Positions 1 to 5,522 of a stretch of DNA of 9,011 bases are shown here, piece by piece (positions within the stretch are counted from its first letter, which is position 1; each line of letters opens with the position of its first letter). The DNA is from Clostridiales bacterium (GTDB taxonomy: Bacteria > Bacillota_A > Clostridia > Lachnospirales > Lachnospiraceae). A program made the position numbers and the translations under genes. The DNA lies in NCBI GenBank assembly GCA_030154385.1, contig JASKJZ010000080.1, forward strand, positions 1 to 9,011, written 5' to 3'. The notes beneath the pieces are model-generated. The model saw only the letters and a list, made by a program, of their open reading frames with translations. It made no database searches and was not told the origin of the DNA.

Positions 1-564
1 AATATCGTCACAACACTTGACGTCTCCTAACATATTTAGGCTCTGAAGTTCACTACTTTTAAAAAATTCCTTCCATACATTACCCGCTTCAAAAAATGAT
101 GTCTCACGATGCATACCAACCATTAACCGTTCATCAGCTTCTTTGTAAATAATTTTTTTCATTTCTGACATAATACGTTTTCCTCCAATAAATCTCATTT
201 CCGAGAAATTAATCGGTAGATAATTATATAATTTGGCACTTTCTAACTTCGCTTCTGATGGTGTAATACCATGATACTCTTTAAATGCACGCGAAAATGC
301 AGAATGAGATTGAAAACCATATTTCATAGCTACATCCAAAACAGAAATATCGTTATTTTTCAAATCATATCCGGCTAATGTTAATCTACGTTTTCTTACA
401 TAATCAGAAATACTTATTCCTGTTACGAAGATAAAAATACGTTGAAACAAAGCTGCCGGACTCATAGCTATTTTTGATATTTCGTTATAATCAATTTTAC
501 AATCGGTACGTGCAATTTTTTCAAGATAACCTATTACATCATCAAACGCCTTACTGCTATTCAT
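1..564 (-). CDS. AraC-family transcriptional regulator with GyrI-like effector domain (3' end cut by window edge)
   Basis: The frame is open from ATG at 564 to the window edge (188 codons, no stop), so the C-terminus is missing. Residues about 14-104 form the double helix-turn-helix of AraC/XylS regulators: the first HTH includes EISKIAMSPAALFQRIF, and the second includes DVAMKYGFQSHSAFSRAFK followed by GITPSEA, the usual end of the family's DNA-binding domain. From about residue 130 (MKKIIYKEADERLMVGMHRE) the sequence looks like the start of a GyrI-like/AraC effector-binding domain, as in Rob/SoxS-like and multidrug-sensing regulators. The protein probably binds DNA and responds to a small ligand; the ligand cannot be read from sequence. 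AGGAGG at 572-577 sits 7 bases before the ATG and fixes the start. The gene is separate from its neighbours and has its own likely promoter. Family assignment is secure; the targets are unknown. Confidence 0.9.
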   Translation of the reverse strand, partial: MNSSKAFDDVIGYLEKIARTDCKIDYNEISKIAMSPAALFQRIFIFVTGISISDYVRKRRLTLAGYDLKNNDISVLDVAMKYGFQSHSAFSRAFKEYHGITPSEAKLESAKLYNYLPINFSEMRFIGGKRIMSEMKKIIYKEADERLMVGMHRETSFFEAGNVWKEFFKSSELQSLNMLGDVKCCDDI

Positions 565-589
565 ATAATTGCCTCCTAGTAATTACTAT

Positions 590-629
590 ATTATAGGATT
601 TAAAAGTACTTTGCTTTACATTAAATGTA
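590..629 (-). promoter_or_regulatory. Putative promoter of the AraC-family gene with two small palindromes
   Basis: A perfect TATAAT (plus-strand attata, 590-595) lies shortly before the ribosome binding site of the AraC-type gene. The -35 position (about 613-618) reads TAAAGC, a poor match, which suggests an activated or weak promoter. Two perfect palindromes cover this -35 region: a 10-base one at 603-612 (AAAGTACTTT) and a 13-base one at 617-629 (TACATTAAATGTA). They could be operator sites, for example for autoregulation, but palindromes this AT-rich also arise by chance. Confidence 0.4.
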
Positions 630-666
630 CAACTTTGGCACAATGCAAGTTAATCACTAATTCGAA

Positions 667-741
667 TTATAGCATCACAAAAGATAATAGTGCGCACAAA
701 ACCAGGATTGCACAAAGCAGTATGACAATTGTCTTTTTCAT
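667..741 (-). CDS. Possible 24-residue hydrophobic membrane micropeptide
   Basis: This short frame reads MKKTIVILLCAILVLCALLS followed by FVML and a TAA stop. It has two lysines and then one uninterrupted hydrophobic stretch long enough to span a membrane once. GGAGG at 747-751 lies 5 bases before the ATG, as strong a start signal as those of the long genes in this window. It sits alone in the 263-base gap between the acetyltransferase and the AraC-type gene. It could be a real single-span micropeptide (regulatory, or toxin-like as in type I systems), or the leftover signal peptide of a lost secreted or lipoprotein gene: the frame after the stop (FELVINLHCAK) shows no continuing protein. I do not recognise a family. 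I saw no convincing -35/-10 pair directly upstream, so it may be read from the acetyltransferase transcript. Confidence 0.4.
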   Translation of the reverse strand: MKKTIVILLCAILVLCALLSFVML

Positions 742-827
742 CTATGCCTCCACTTCAAATTCAAATGTATAAGTTTATTCTTTGTATAACTTCCATAAAT
801 AAAGGTAGTTTACAACTGTTCGTAAAT

Positions 828-1379
828 TTAGCGTTGTATCCTTTTAATCATTGCATAAAATTCTGCTCTAGTAATGGAATACACGCTTGTCTTTGTATTT
901 TTCTCATCTGCATATTCCTCACGCAATGACATACCCATCTTTTCAGCTACTTTTTTTGATGGAGTATTTGTCCATTTCTGATATGAAAATATCTCATCAA
1001 AATCCGTATTTTCGAAAGCATACCCCAAACAGGCTTTTGCTGCCTCTGAAGCATACCCTTTACACCAAAACCGCTTATCAATATGGTAGCCGATTTCAGG
1101 TAACAGATTGCCATCACCATAAATATTTTGCATGGTAATCCCGCAATCTCCTATGAACAGATTTGTTTCTTTTAAAATAATTGCCCATAATCCGAAACCA
1201 TATCTACTGTAGTTATCAAGATTCCAGTCAATCCAACTTCTTGTTTTATCCCTATCGAATGCTCTTGGGTAATGTTGCATTGTTTCTTGGTCCGATAATA
1301 TTTGATACCAAGGTTGAAAATCATTCATTGTTAGTTCTCTTAGTGCAAGCCGTTCCGTTTCTATTATATAATTTTCCAC
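828..1379 (-). CDS. GNAT acetyltransferase, RimJ/RimL type
   Basis: This 183-residue protein has the length and layout of the RimJ/RimL-like (Acetyltransf_3) branch of the GNAT superfamily, which moves an acetyl group from acetyl-CoA to a protein N-terminus or a small amine. The N-terminal IIETERLALRELTMNDF is the family's opening strand and helix. EIGYHIDKRFWCKGYASEA (about 95-113) is the core strand plus acetyl-CoA-binding loop, with W-C-K-G-Y-A in place of the usual R/Q-x-x-G-x-G/A. NTPSKKVAEKMGM (about 138-150) is the conserved C-terminal 'N..S..v.eKlGF' segment. The substrate is unknown. The start is GTG (1377-1379), supported by AAAGGA 7 bases upstream; an ATG at 1393-1395 is out of frame. 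It lies downstream of the decayed toxin remnant and probably has its own promoter. No clear terminator follows. Confidence 0.9.
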   Translation of the reverse strand: MENYIIETERLALRELTMNDFQPWYQILSDQETMQHYPRAFDRDKTRSWIDWNLDNYSRYGFGLWAIILKETNLFIGDCGITMQNIYGDGNLLPEIGYHIDKRFWCKGYASEAAKACLGYAFENTDFDEIFSYQKWTNTPSKKVAEKMGMSLREEYADEKNTKTSVYSITRAEFYAMIKRIQR

Positions 1380-1423
1380 TGTTTCGTCCTTTCATACATT
1401 CCTTTTTCACTGGGCTTTTACTA

Positions 1424-1452
1424 ATTATACTGAAACATAATCTAGCCGCTTT
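1424..1452 (-). promoter_or_regulatory. Weak candidate promoter for the acetyltransferase gene
   Basis: A perfect TATAAT (plus-strand attata, 1424-1429) lies about 45 bases before the GTG start. The -35 position 17 bases further upstream (1447-1452) reads AAAGCG, a poor match to TTGACA. The -10 box overlaps the end of the frame that continues from the toxin remnant, so this promoter may have formed after the toxin decayed. Confidence 0.3.
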
Positions 1453-1535
1453 GCTTTGTATCGATGGATATAACTCCGTACTTTCGAACGTTTGAAATGG
1501 AACATTAAAATTTATTCTTTACTTAACATCGTCAT
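1425..1535 (-). pseudogene. Decayed Doc/Fic-type toxin remnant with stop at codon 8
   Basis: The antitoxin stop TGA (1532-1534) overlaps an ATG (1533-1535) as ATGA, the usual junction of antitoxin-toxin operons. That ATG opens MTMLSKE, then TAA (1512-1514), then ILMFHFK in the same frame. From memory of the family, Firmicute Doc (death-on-curing) toxins paired with this antitoxin type begin roughly 'M-x-x-L-S/T-K-E-Q-I/V-L-x-L/M-H', so the TAA falls exactly where a glutamine codon (CAA) is expected. Resemblance ends near 1497, although the frame runs on to TAA at 1425-1427. No Fic motif (H-x-F-x-D/N-G-N-K-R) is present anywhere in the gap, so the rest of the roughly 120-residue toxin has been deleted or eroded. 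The identification rests on about 12 codons plus position, and is therefore probable rather than certain. Confidence 0.55.
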
Positions 1536-1774
1536 TTTGCTAATTCCTCAAAAGCTTCTGCATACTTAGTAAGATATTTCGTTGCTGCTTCCTCAACCAT
1601 TACATTGTCAGCAATTTTATCTCCCTGTAATTTACTATAATCTATAATCACATATCTTGGCGCATTATTTTTCAAAATAACCACTGCTCCGTTTTCATCT
1701 ACCATACGAGCTACCTTTGAAAAATTCTGATTAGCTTCTGTTATTGATATCAGATTGTTTAAATCAACTTTCAT
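1532..1774 (-). CDS. Phd/YefM-family antitoxin, without an intact toxin
   Basis: An 80-residue protein of usual length for Phd/YefM antitoxins, which bind their own promoter with the N-terminal half and neutralise a toxin with a flexible C-terminal tail. The N-terminal half is typical: LISITEANQNFSKVARMVDE (residues about 8-27), then VVILKNNAPRYVIIDYSKL (about 31-49), where the NAP-R-Y/V-v-i strand matches the family. The C-terminal part ends AEAFEELAK, like antitoxins paired with Doc toxins in Firmicutes. The start ATG (1772-1774) has AAAGGATGG at 1782-1790 a few bases upstream. The partner toxin immediately downstream seems inactivated, so this is probably an orphan antitoxin. It may persist as a DNA-binding self-repressor or protect against related toxins encoded elsewhere. 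Confidence 0.88.
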   Translation of the reverse strand: MKVDLNNLISITEANQNFSKVARMVDENGAVVILKNNAPRYVIIDYSKLQGDKIADNVMVEEAATKYLTKYAEAFEELAK

Positions 1775-1800
1775 AATAATACCATCCTTTCTATGATATT

Positions 1801-1843
1801 ATTATATGCTAATACTAGGATATATTAAACCTAGACATAGCAT
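1801..1843 (-). promoter_or_regulatory. Antitoxin promoter with 38-bp two-part dyad operator
   Basis: The -10 is TATAAT (1801-1806) and the -35 is TTTAAT (1824-1829), 17 bases apart. Two pairs of inverted arms share one centre at 1824.5: ATGCTA (1806-1811) with TAGCAT (1838-1843), and CTAGG (1815-1819) with CCTAG (1830-1834). The dyad therefore covers the promoter from the -10 edge to beyond the -35. Phd/YefM antitoxins are known to repress their own operons by binding such palindromes over the promoter, so this is the likely autoregulatory operator. The symmetry is seen directly; the binding is inferred. Confidence 0.6.
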
Positions 1844-1851
1844 TCTTCAAG

Positions 1852-1891
1852 AAAAAACCGTAACCCCAAAAAGATAAGGTTACGGTTTTTT
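1852..1891 (-). terminator. Rho-independent terminator of the rpsB-tsf operon
   Basis: A perfect 14-bp inverted repeat pairs 1852-1865 with 1878-1891 (AAAAAACCGTAACC and its complement) around a 12-base loop. Read on the minus strand it ends in six Ts, 38 bases after the tsf stop codon. The A run at the other end means it could also stop plus-strand transcripts, but no plus-strand gene approaches it. Confidence 0.93.
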
Positions 1892-1929
1892 ATAAATATT
1901 TTAATACTCTCGTGCATTCAAATGCTATT

Positions 1930-2862
1930 CTAGTTGTTTCCCATCTGCTTTGCAACTTCTGCAGCAAAATCTTCTTCTTTCTTTTCAATTCCTTCGCCTG
2001 TCTCAAAACGAACAAATTTCTTAATCGAAATGGATGCTCCATTTTCTTTTGCAACTTGTGCGATATATTTCTCAACAGTCAATTCACCGTCTTTTACATA
2101 AGTTTGGTCTAATAAGCAAACCTCTTTCAATTCTTTGTTAAGACGTCCGATAATCATCTTTCCAATGATATCATCTGATTTACCAGCATTTTTAGGATCA
2201 TTTTTTGCTTGCTCTAAAAGAATTGATTTTTCATGCTCTTTGTATTCTTCTGATACTTCACTTTGTGAAACGTACTTTGGTGATAATGCTGCAATCTGCA
2301 TCGCAACATTAACAAGAGCTTCTTTTACTGCGTCGTTTACAACATCCGTAGCAGCTTCTACTAAAACACCAATTCTTCCGCCACCATGTGTATAAGATAC
2401 CACACAACCAGCTTCTGCAACAACCTTCTCAAAACGACGGATGGTAAGATTTTCACCAATTACAGCTACCTTCTCTACCAAAGCTTCCTTTACAGTCTTA
2501 GAAGCATCAACATTCCAAGCTTCTTGTAAAAACGCATCCATGTCATTTGCATCCGAAGTGATTGCTTGATCTGCTACAGCAGAAACGAAATTTTGAAACT
2601 CTTCATTTTTTGCGACAAAGTCTGTTTCAGAATTTACTTCTACAATCGCTGCTACCTTATCTTCTTTCACAACAACCTTGCAAAGTCCTTCAGCAGCGAT
2701 TCTTCCTGCCTTCTTTTCTGCCTTTGCTTGTCCATTTTTTCTTAAATATTCTACTGCTTCTTCCATATTTCCATCAGTTTCAGCAAGTGCTTTTTTGCAG
2801 TCCATCATGCCTGCACCGGTCATTTCTCTTAATTCTTTTACCATTGCTGCTGTAATAGCCAT
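1930..2862 (-). CDS. tsf: Translation elongation factor Ts
   Basis: EF-Ts recycles elongation factor Tu by driving GDP release so that EF-Tu can bind GTP again. The 310 residues match the full-length bacterial protein. The N-terminal UBA-like domain is clear (about 1-42: MVKELREMTGAGMMDCKKAL, then DGNMEEAVEYLRKNG). The EF-Tu-contacting core has the hallmark VNSETDFVAKNEEF (76-89), with Thr-Asp-Phe-Val at 80-83. A second core subdomain has VSYTHGGGRIGVLVE (155-169), and the C-terminal region has the usual KEVCLLDQTYVKD and FVRFETGEGIEKK. The start ATG has GGAGG 8 bases upstream; another ATG between them is out of frame. It follows rpsB by 31 bases with no terminator between, so the two are cotranscribed, and a strong hairpin terminator follows. 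Confidence 0.98.
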   Translation of the reverse strand: MAITAAMVKELREMTGAGMMDCKKALAETDGNMEEAVEYLRKNGQAKAEKKAGRIAAEGLCKVVVKEDKVAAIVEVNSETDFVAKNEEFQNFVSAVADQAITSDANDMDAFLQEAWNVDASKTVKEALVEKVAVIGENLTIRRFEKVVAEAGCVVSYTHGGGRIGVLVEAATDVVNDAVKEALVNVAMQIAALSPKYVSQSEVSEEYKEHEKSILLEQAKNDPKNAGKSDDIIGKMIIGRLNKELKEVCLLDQTYVKDGELTVEKYIAQVAKENGASISIKKFVRFETGEGIEKKEEDFAAEVAKQMGNN

Positions 2863-2893
2863 GATTCATACCTCCATTGGATTCTCAATATGA

Positions 2894-3640
2894 TTATTCT
2901 TCAACTGCCATTTCTTCTGTTGCGTCAACAGAAACAACTTCATCTGTGCTCATATCAACACCCTGGTTTGCTTCAATTACAGCATCTGCCATTTTTGCAA
3001 CAATTAATTTTACGGCACGGATAGCATCATCATTACCAGGAATTACATAATCTAACTCTTCTGGATCACAGTTTGTATCTGCGATACCAATCAAAGGAAT
3101 TCCTAATGTGTGAGCTTCTTGTACACAGATTCTTTCTTTTTTAGGATCTACAATAAAGATAGCATCTGGAATCTTCTTCATATCCTTAATTCCGCCAAGA
3201 TTCTTCTCTAATTTATCCCATTCTTTTCTTAAAGCAATAACTTCCTTCTTAGGAAGAACATCAAAAGTTCCGTCTTGTGACATTTTTTCAATTGCCTTTA
3301 AACGATTGATTCTGCCTTGAATGGTCTTAAAGTTGGTAAGCATACCGCCTAACCATCTTTCATTTACATAATACATACCGCAGCGTTCTGCTTCTGATTT
3401 TACAGAATCCTGCGCTTGTTTTTTTGTTCCAACAAAAAGAACAGTACCGCCCTCTGCAACAACATCCTTGATTGCATAATATGCTTCATCTACTTTACCT
3501 ACTGATTTCTGTAAATCGATAATATAGATACCATTTCTCTCGGTGTAGATGTATGGAGCCATTTTAGGATTCCATCTTCTTGTTTGATGTCCAAAATGTA
3601 CACCAGCTTCTAATAATTGCTTCATTGAAATAACGCTCAT
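2894..3640 (-). CDS. rpsB: 30S ribosomal protein S2
   Basis: S2 is a late-assembling protein on the solvent side of the small ribosomal subunit and is needed for S1/mRNA engagement in many bacteria. The 248 residues fit the family. Conserved blocks are all present: [20 protein letters not shown] (9-28), [14 protein letters not shown] (30-43), [11 protein letters not shown] (67-77), [12 protein letters not shown] (93-104), [12 protein letters not shown] (158-169) and [10 protein letters not shown] with VIPGNDDA (185-206). The C-terminal tail is acidic ([16 protein letters not shown]), as is common in Firmicutes. GGAGGT lies about 7 bases before the ATG. The gene has its own strong promoter and a roughly 107-base leader, and is followed by tsf, the standard partner. 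Confidence 0.98.
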   Translation of the reverse strand: MSVISMKQLLEAGVHFGHQTRRWNPKMAPYIYTERNGIYIIDLQKSVGKVDEAYYAIKDVVAEGGTVLFVGTKKQAQDSVKSEAERCGMYYVNERWLGGMLTNFKTIQGRINRLKAIEKMSQDGTFDVLPKKEVIALRKEWDKLEKNLGGIKDMKKIPDAIFIVDPKKERICVQEAHTLGIPLIGIADTNCDPEELDYVIPGNDDAIRAVKLIVAKMADAVIEANQGVDMSTDEVVSVDATEEMAVEE

Positions 3641-3747
3641 TTAATTTACCTCCATTTGGTTAGCTTCCTTATGTTTCTTCTTTTTGTATGACTATTTCCT
3701 TGAAAAAGCACCAACACAAAAATCTACATAAGTGAAATTTTACATAC
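3641..3747 (-). promoter_or_regulatory. 5' leader of the rpsB-tsf mRNA
   Basis: From the predicted start point near 3747 the rpsB transcript carries about 107 untranslated bases, long enough for control. One complementary pair (CTTATGT from 3726-3732 with ACATAAG from 3668-3674) could close a 7-bp AU-rich stem just upstream of the ribosome binding site. I do not recognise a known riboswitch or ribosomal-protein leader fold here. S2 is known to repress its own operon in E. coli, so autoregulation is possible but not shown. Confidence 0.3.
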
Positions 3748-3753
3748 CGATAG

Positions 3754-3782
3754 ATTATAGCATGTTTTAGATAAAAATACAA
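3754..3782 (-). promoter_or_regulatory. Strong extended -10 promoter of rpsB-tsf
   Basis: TTGTAT (-35, 3777-3782), a 17-base spacer and TATAAT (-10, 3754-3759), with TGC directly before the -10 giving an extended -10 element. This fits a vegetative (sigma-A) promoter. The -35 begins only about 24 bases after the stop codon of the last flagellar-operon gene, and I see no convincing terminator between, so the operon upstream may read through. Confidence 0.85.
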
Positions 3783-3805
3783 GCAAAATTTACAAAACTG
3801 TGTTT

Positions 3806-4411
3806 TTATTGCTTTGTAATTTTTTCAGCAATTTCTTTATACGTTGCGCCCTTTGCAATCTGATACGTTCCAACTGATATACTGGATGCATACCCGTTAT
3901 CCGTTAGATAAGCATTAAATTTCGCGGCATCTTTAATAATACCAGCACCCTTTAATGCATTGGCTACTTCTTCTGACCACATTCCCTTTTCTATTGTTAC
4001 TGACACATATTCTGCTTCTTTACTATCTTGACTCGACGTCTTTTCCGTTTCTTCTACCTTGGGCTCCTTCGAAGGAGTCGGCTCCTTTGTTTCCTCAGGC
4101 TTTTTGGAAGGGGCTGGGGTAATCGTCTCTTCCGGGGCTACCGAAGGTGTTGGTGTGCTGGATTCTTCTGGTGCCACCGAAGGTACTGGTGTACTCGATT
4201 CATTTGATGATTCAGAAGGTAACGGCGTACTAGAAGGCTCTGGCGTACTTGTCTCTTCGGGCATAATCATGCCAAGCTTTTCTGCTTTCTCAATAATTTG
4301 AGCATTTGATAACGTTTGTTGCTTACTCTCCATCCGAAACGAAATAGTTAAAATACTTGCTGTTATCAATATGCCAATACCAAGTCCTCTTAAAAAATAC
4401 TTAAACTTCAT
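3806..4411 (-). CDS. Membrane-anchored Pro/Ser/Thr-repeat protein with MltG-like non-catalytic domain
   Basis: The 201 residues fall into three parts. Residues about 5-26 form a membrane segment (FLRGLGIGILITASILTISF). Residues 53-118 are a low-complexity linker with a 12-residue repeat seen four times from residue 71: ESSTPVPSVAPE, ESSTPTPSVAPE, ETITPAPSKKPE, ETKEPTPSKEPK. Residues about 136-201 resemble the small LysM-like subdomain of YceG/MltG lytic transglycosylases (VTIEKGMWSEEVANALKGAG, then FNAYL and GTYQIAKGATYKEIAEKI). The large catalytic domain of MltG is absent, so an enzyme activity is unlikely; a cell-wall-binding or scaffold role outside the membrane is an inference. AAGGAG stands 4 bases before the ATG. 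It is the last gene of the flagellar operon, 32 bases after the SwrB-like gene, which hints at a role where flagella cross the wall. Confidence 0.8.
   Translation of the reverse strand: MKFKYFLRGLGIGILITASILTISFRMESKQQTLSNAQIIEKAEKLGMIMPEETSTPEPSSTPLPSESSNESSTPVPSVAPEESSTPTPSVAPEETITPAPSKKPEETKEPTPSKEPKVEETEKTSSQDSKEAEYVSVTIEKGMWSEEVANALKGAGIIKDAAKFNAYLTDNGYASSISVGTYQIAKGATYKEIAEKITKQ
4058..4201 (-). repeat. Four degenerate 36-bp tandem repeats inside the MltG-like gene
   Basis: The DNA encodes four 12-residue units with the pattern E-[ST]-x-x-[TE]-P-x-P-S-x-x-P-[EK]. The first two units differ at only one residue (V to T), so they look like a recent duplication, while the last two have diverged. 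A partial unit (ETSTPEPS) lies just upstream at residues 53-60. Such in-frame repeats can expand or contract and so change the linker length. Confidence 0.75.
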
Positions 4412-4443
4412 ATTTCTCCTTCAATCTCATTTTCTTTCCATAA

Positions 4444-5181
4444 TTATCGTTTGGAACCCTTAAACAAATCAATCACTAATTTTACCTCTCCTTGCCCAAG
4501 TCCCAGCACTTTTGCAATTTCGACAATGGAGCTTCCCTCTTCATAGAGTTTCAAAATTTGAGAATTTTTATTGGTCTGCACTTCATTCCCTTCATATAAA
4601 AAACTAATTTCTTTTTCGCCCATCTTGATACGATTTTGCGAAGGATAATCTTCTTTTTTCTTCTTTTCCGGAAGTGTTGCACGCTTATTTTCTTTTTCTG
4701 CCTTTTGAGTGACTGGTTTTTCCGAAACAGTTCGACGCTCTTTTTGCTTCACCGCTTCCTTTAATTCCTCCGATATTGCATGACGAAGCGTTTCCAGCTT
4801 GTTGTTTTCTGCATGAATGTCACCTAACATCTGCTTTAACTGCTCATCCTTTGTATTCAGCATGTCATAAAGAAAAATCACTTCCTTATGGTTTTTTTCA
4901 ATATTCTCAAGGATTTGTTCTGAAAAGTCACTAATTGCCATTATTTTTTCATTCGTGATTTGAGCCAATTGATCATCTGTTTTTATCACAGCCTCATCCG
5001 CTCTCTCCAGAACAATGTCTTCAATTCTCTGTCGTATTCTAAGTTCATCTTTTTCAGTCCATAAATCAAGCTTTGCGACTTCAATATCCTTTTTATTTCC
5101 ATTTTTATCCATTCGATCTGTAATCATATAGCTTATTATGATACAGCCAACTCCAGCTACTACTAAAAAAACATCTAACAT
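4444..5181 (-). CDS. SwrB/DUF6115-like membrane-anchored coiled-coil protein
   Basis: The 245 residues comprise one N-terminal membrane segment (about 2-20, MLDVFLVVAGVGCIIISYMI), a long charged helical region (about 42-150) probably forming a coiled coil, a lysine/glutamate-rich linker (about 150-185), and a C-terminal helix-turn-helix-like end (about 206-245: NSQILKLYEEGSSIVEIAKV, then LGLGQGEVKLVIDLF). This layout and the terminal 'I..LY.eG.s..eIAk.LglG.GEv.L.i' motif fit the DUF6115 family and, by position between sigD and rpsB, B. subtilis SwrB (YlxL), a membrane protein that promotes flagellar export and swarming. It is longer than SwrB because of the extended coil and linker. Orthology is inferred from layout and synteny. 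AAGGAG lies 5 bases before the ATG. Confidence 0.72.
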   Translation of the reverse strand: MLDVFLVVAGVGCIIISYMITDRMDKNGNKKDIEVAKLDLWTEKDELRIRQRIEDIVLERADEAVIKTDDQLAQITNEKIMAISDFSEQILENIEKNHKEVIFLYDMLNTKDEQLKQMLGDIHAENNKLETLRHAISEELKEAVKQKERRTVSEKPVTQKAEKENKRATLPEKKKKEDYPSQNRIKMGEKEISFLYEGNEVQTNKNSQILKLYEEGSSIVEIAKVLGLGQGEVKLVIDLFKGSKR

Positions 5182-5198
5182 GTCTGCTCCTTGACCTC

Positions 5199-5510
5199 TT
5201 AAATTCGAATATCAAATCCATTTTTCTTAATTTCTTTTTTTGCCTCTGTTTCTTGATTTGACTTTTTCTTCCTTTTCTTTTGCGAAAAAGCTTCCGAATT
5301 ATTTTTTTTCCCATCTGAATAACGATATTCATGATTTTCGCTTTTATTAACATTTACAGTCTGCTGACTATCATGCTTAAGGCTTGAATTGTATTGCGCG
5401 CCCATCTGCTCATGAGCCTGCGTCATCTTTTGATTTTCTACATGCTTTACTTGGGAAGCTTCTTGCGAACGACTAGGCATGGATAACGTATCAATCGGTC
5501 TGATTGGCAT
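5199..5510 (-). CDS. Small charged flagellar-operon protein starting MPIRPID
   Basis: This 103-residue hydrophilic protein has no membrane segment or signal peptide. It starts MPIRPIDTLSMPSRSQEASQ, is rich in Gln/Asn/Ser in the middle (about 25-70), very basic from 78 to 97 (KKRKKKSNQETEAKKEIKKN) and ends GFDIRI. I recall short proteins of this shape, with an N-terminal 'RPID-x-x-x-x-x-P' followed by EVS/EAS and an end in '-IDI-x-[IV]', in flagellar gene clusters of other Firmicutes; that is memory, not a search. The middle is probably disordered, with short conserved ends that may contact partners. The start is firm: GGAGG sits 6 bases before the ATG. It lies 12 bases after fapA and 17 before the SwrB-like gene. 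Function is unknown. Confidence 0.8.
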   Translation of the reverse strand: MPIRPIDTLSMPSRSQEASQVKHVENQKMTQAHEQMGAQYNSSLKHDSQQTVNVNKSENHEYRYSDGKKNNSEAFSQKKRKKKSNQETEAKKEIKKNGFDIRI

Positions 5511-5522
5511 GCAATCCCTCCT

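Noticed and set aside
809..838. Hairpin after the acetyltransferase gene as a terminator
   Set aside because: Only 5-6 bp AT-rich stems are possible (809-813 with 822-826, or 811-816 with 833-838) and no T run follows on the minus strand.
1181..1495. Plus-strand 104-residue hydrophobic frame
   Set aside because: Antisense to the acetyltransferase and toxin remnant, with no good ribosome binding site.
1912..2112. Plus-strand 66-residue Phe/Leu-rich frame
   Set aside because: Mirror of the Lys/Glu-rich C-terminus of tsf.
3783..3808. Terminator after the MltG-like gene
   Set aside because: Only a short AAAAC/GTTTT stem is visible, too weak to call.
4059..4301. Plus-strand 80-residue frame with Gly/Ser/Val repeats
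   Set aside because: It is the mirror of the Pro/Ser/Thr repeat in the minus-strand MltG-like gene; it has no ribosome binding site and no independent support.
5105..5353. Minus-strand 82-residue frame overlapping the end of the 103-residue gene and the start of the SwrB-like gene
   Set aside because: A very basic out-of-frame product; both overlapped genes have better start signals and fit the operon spacing.
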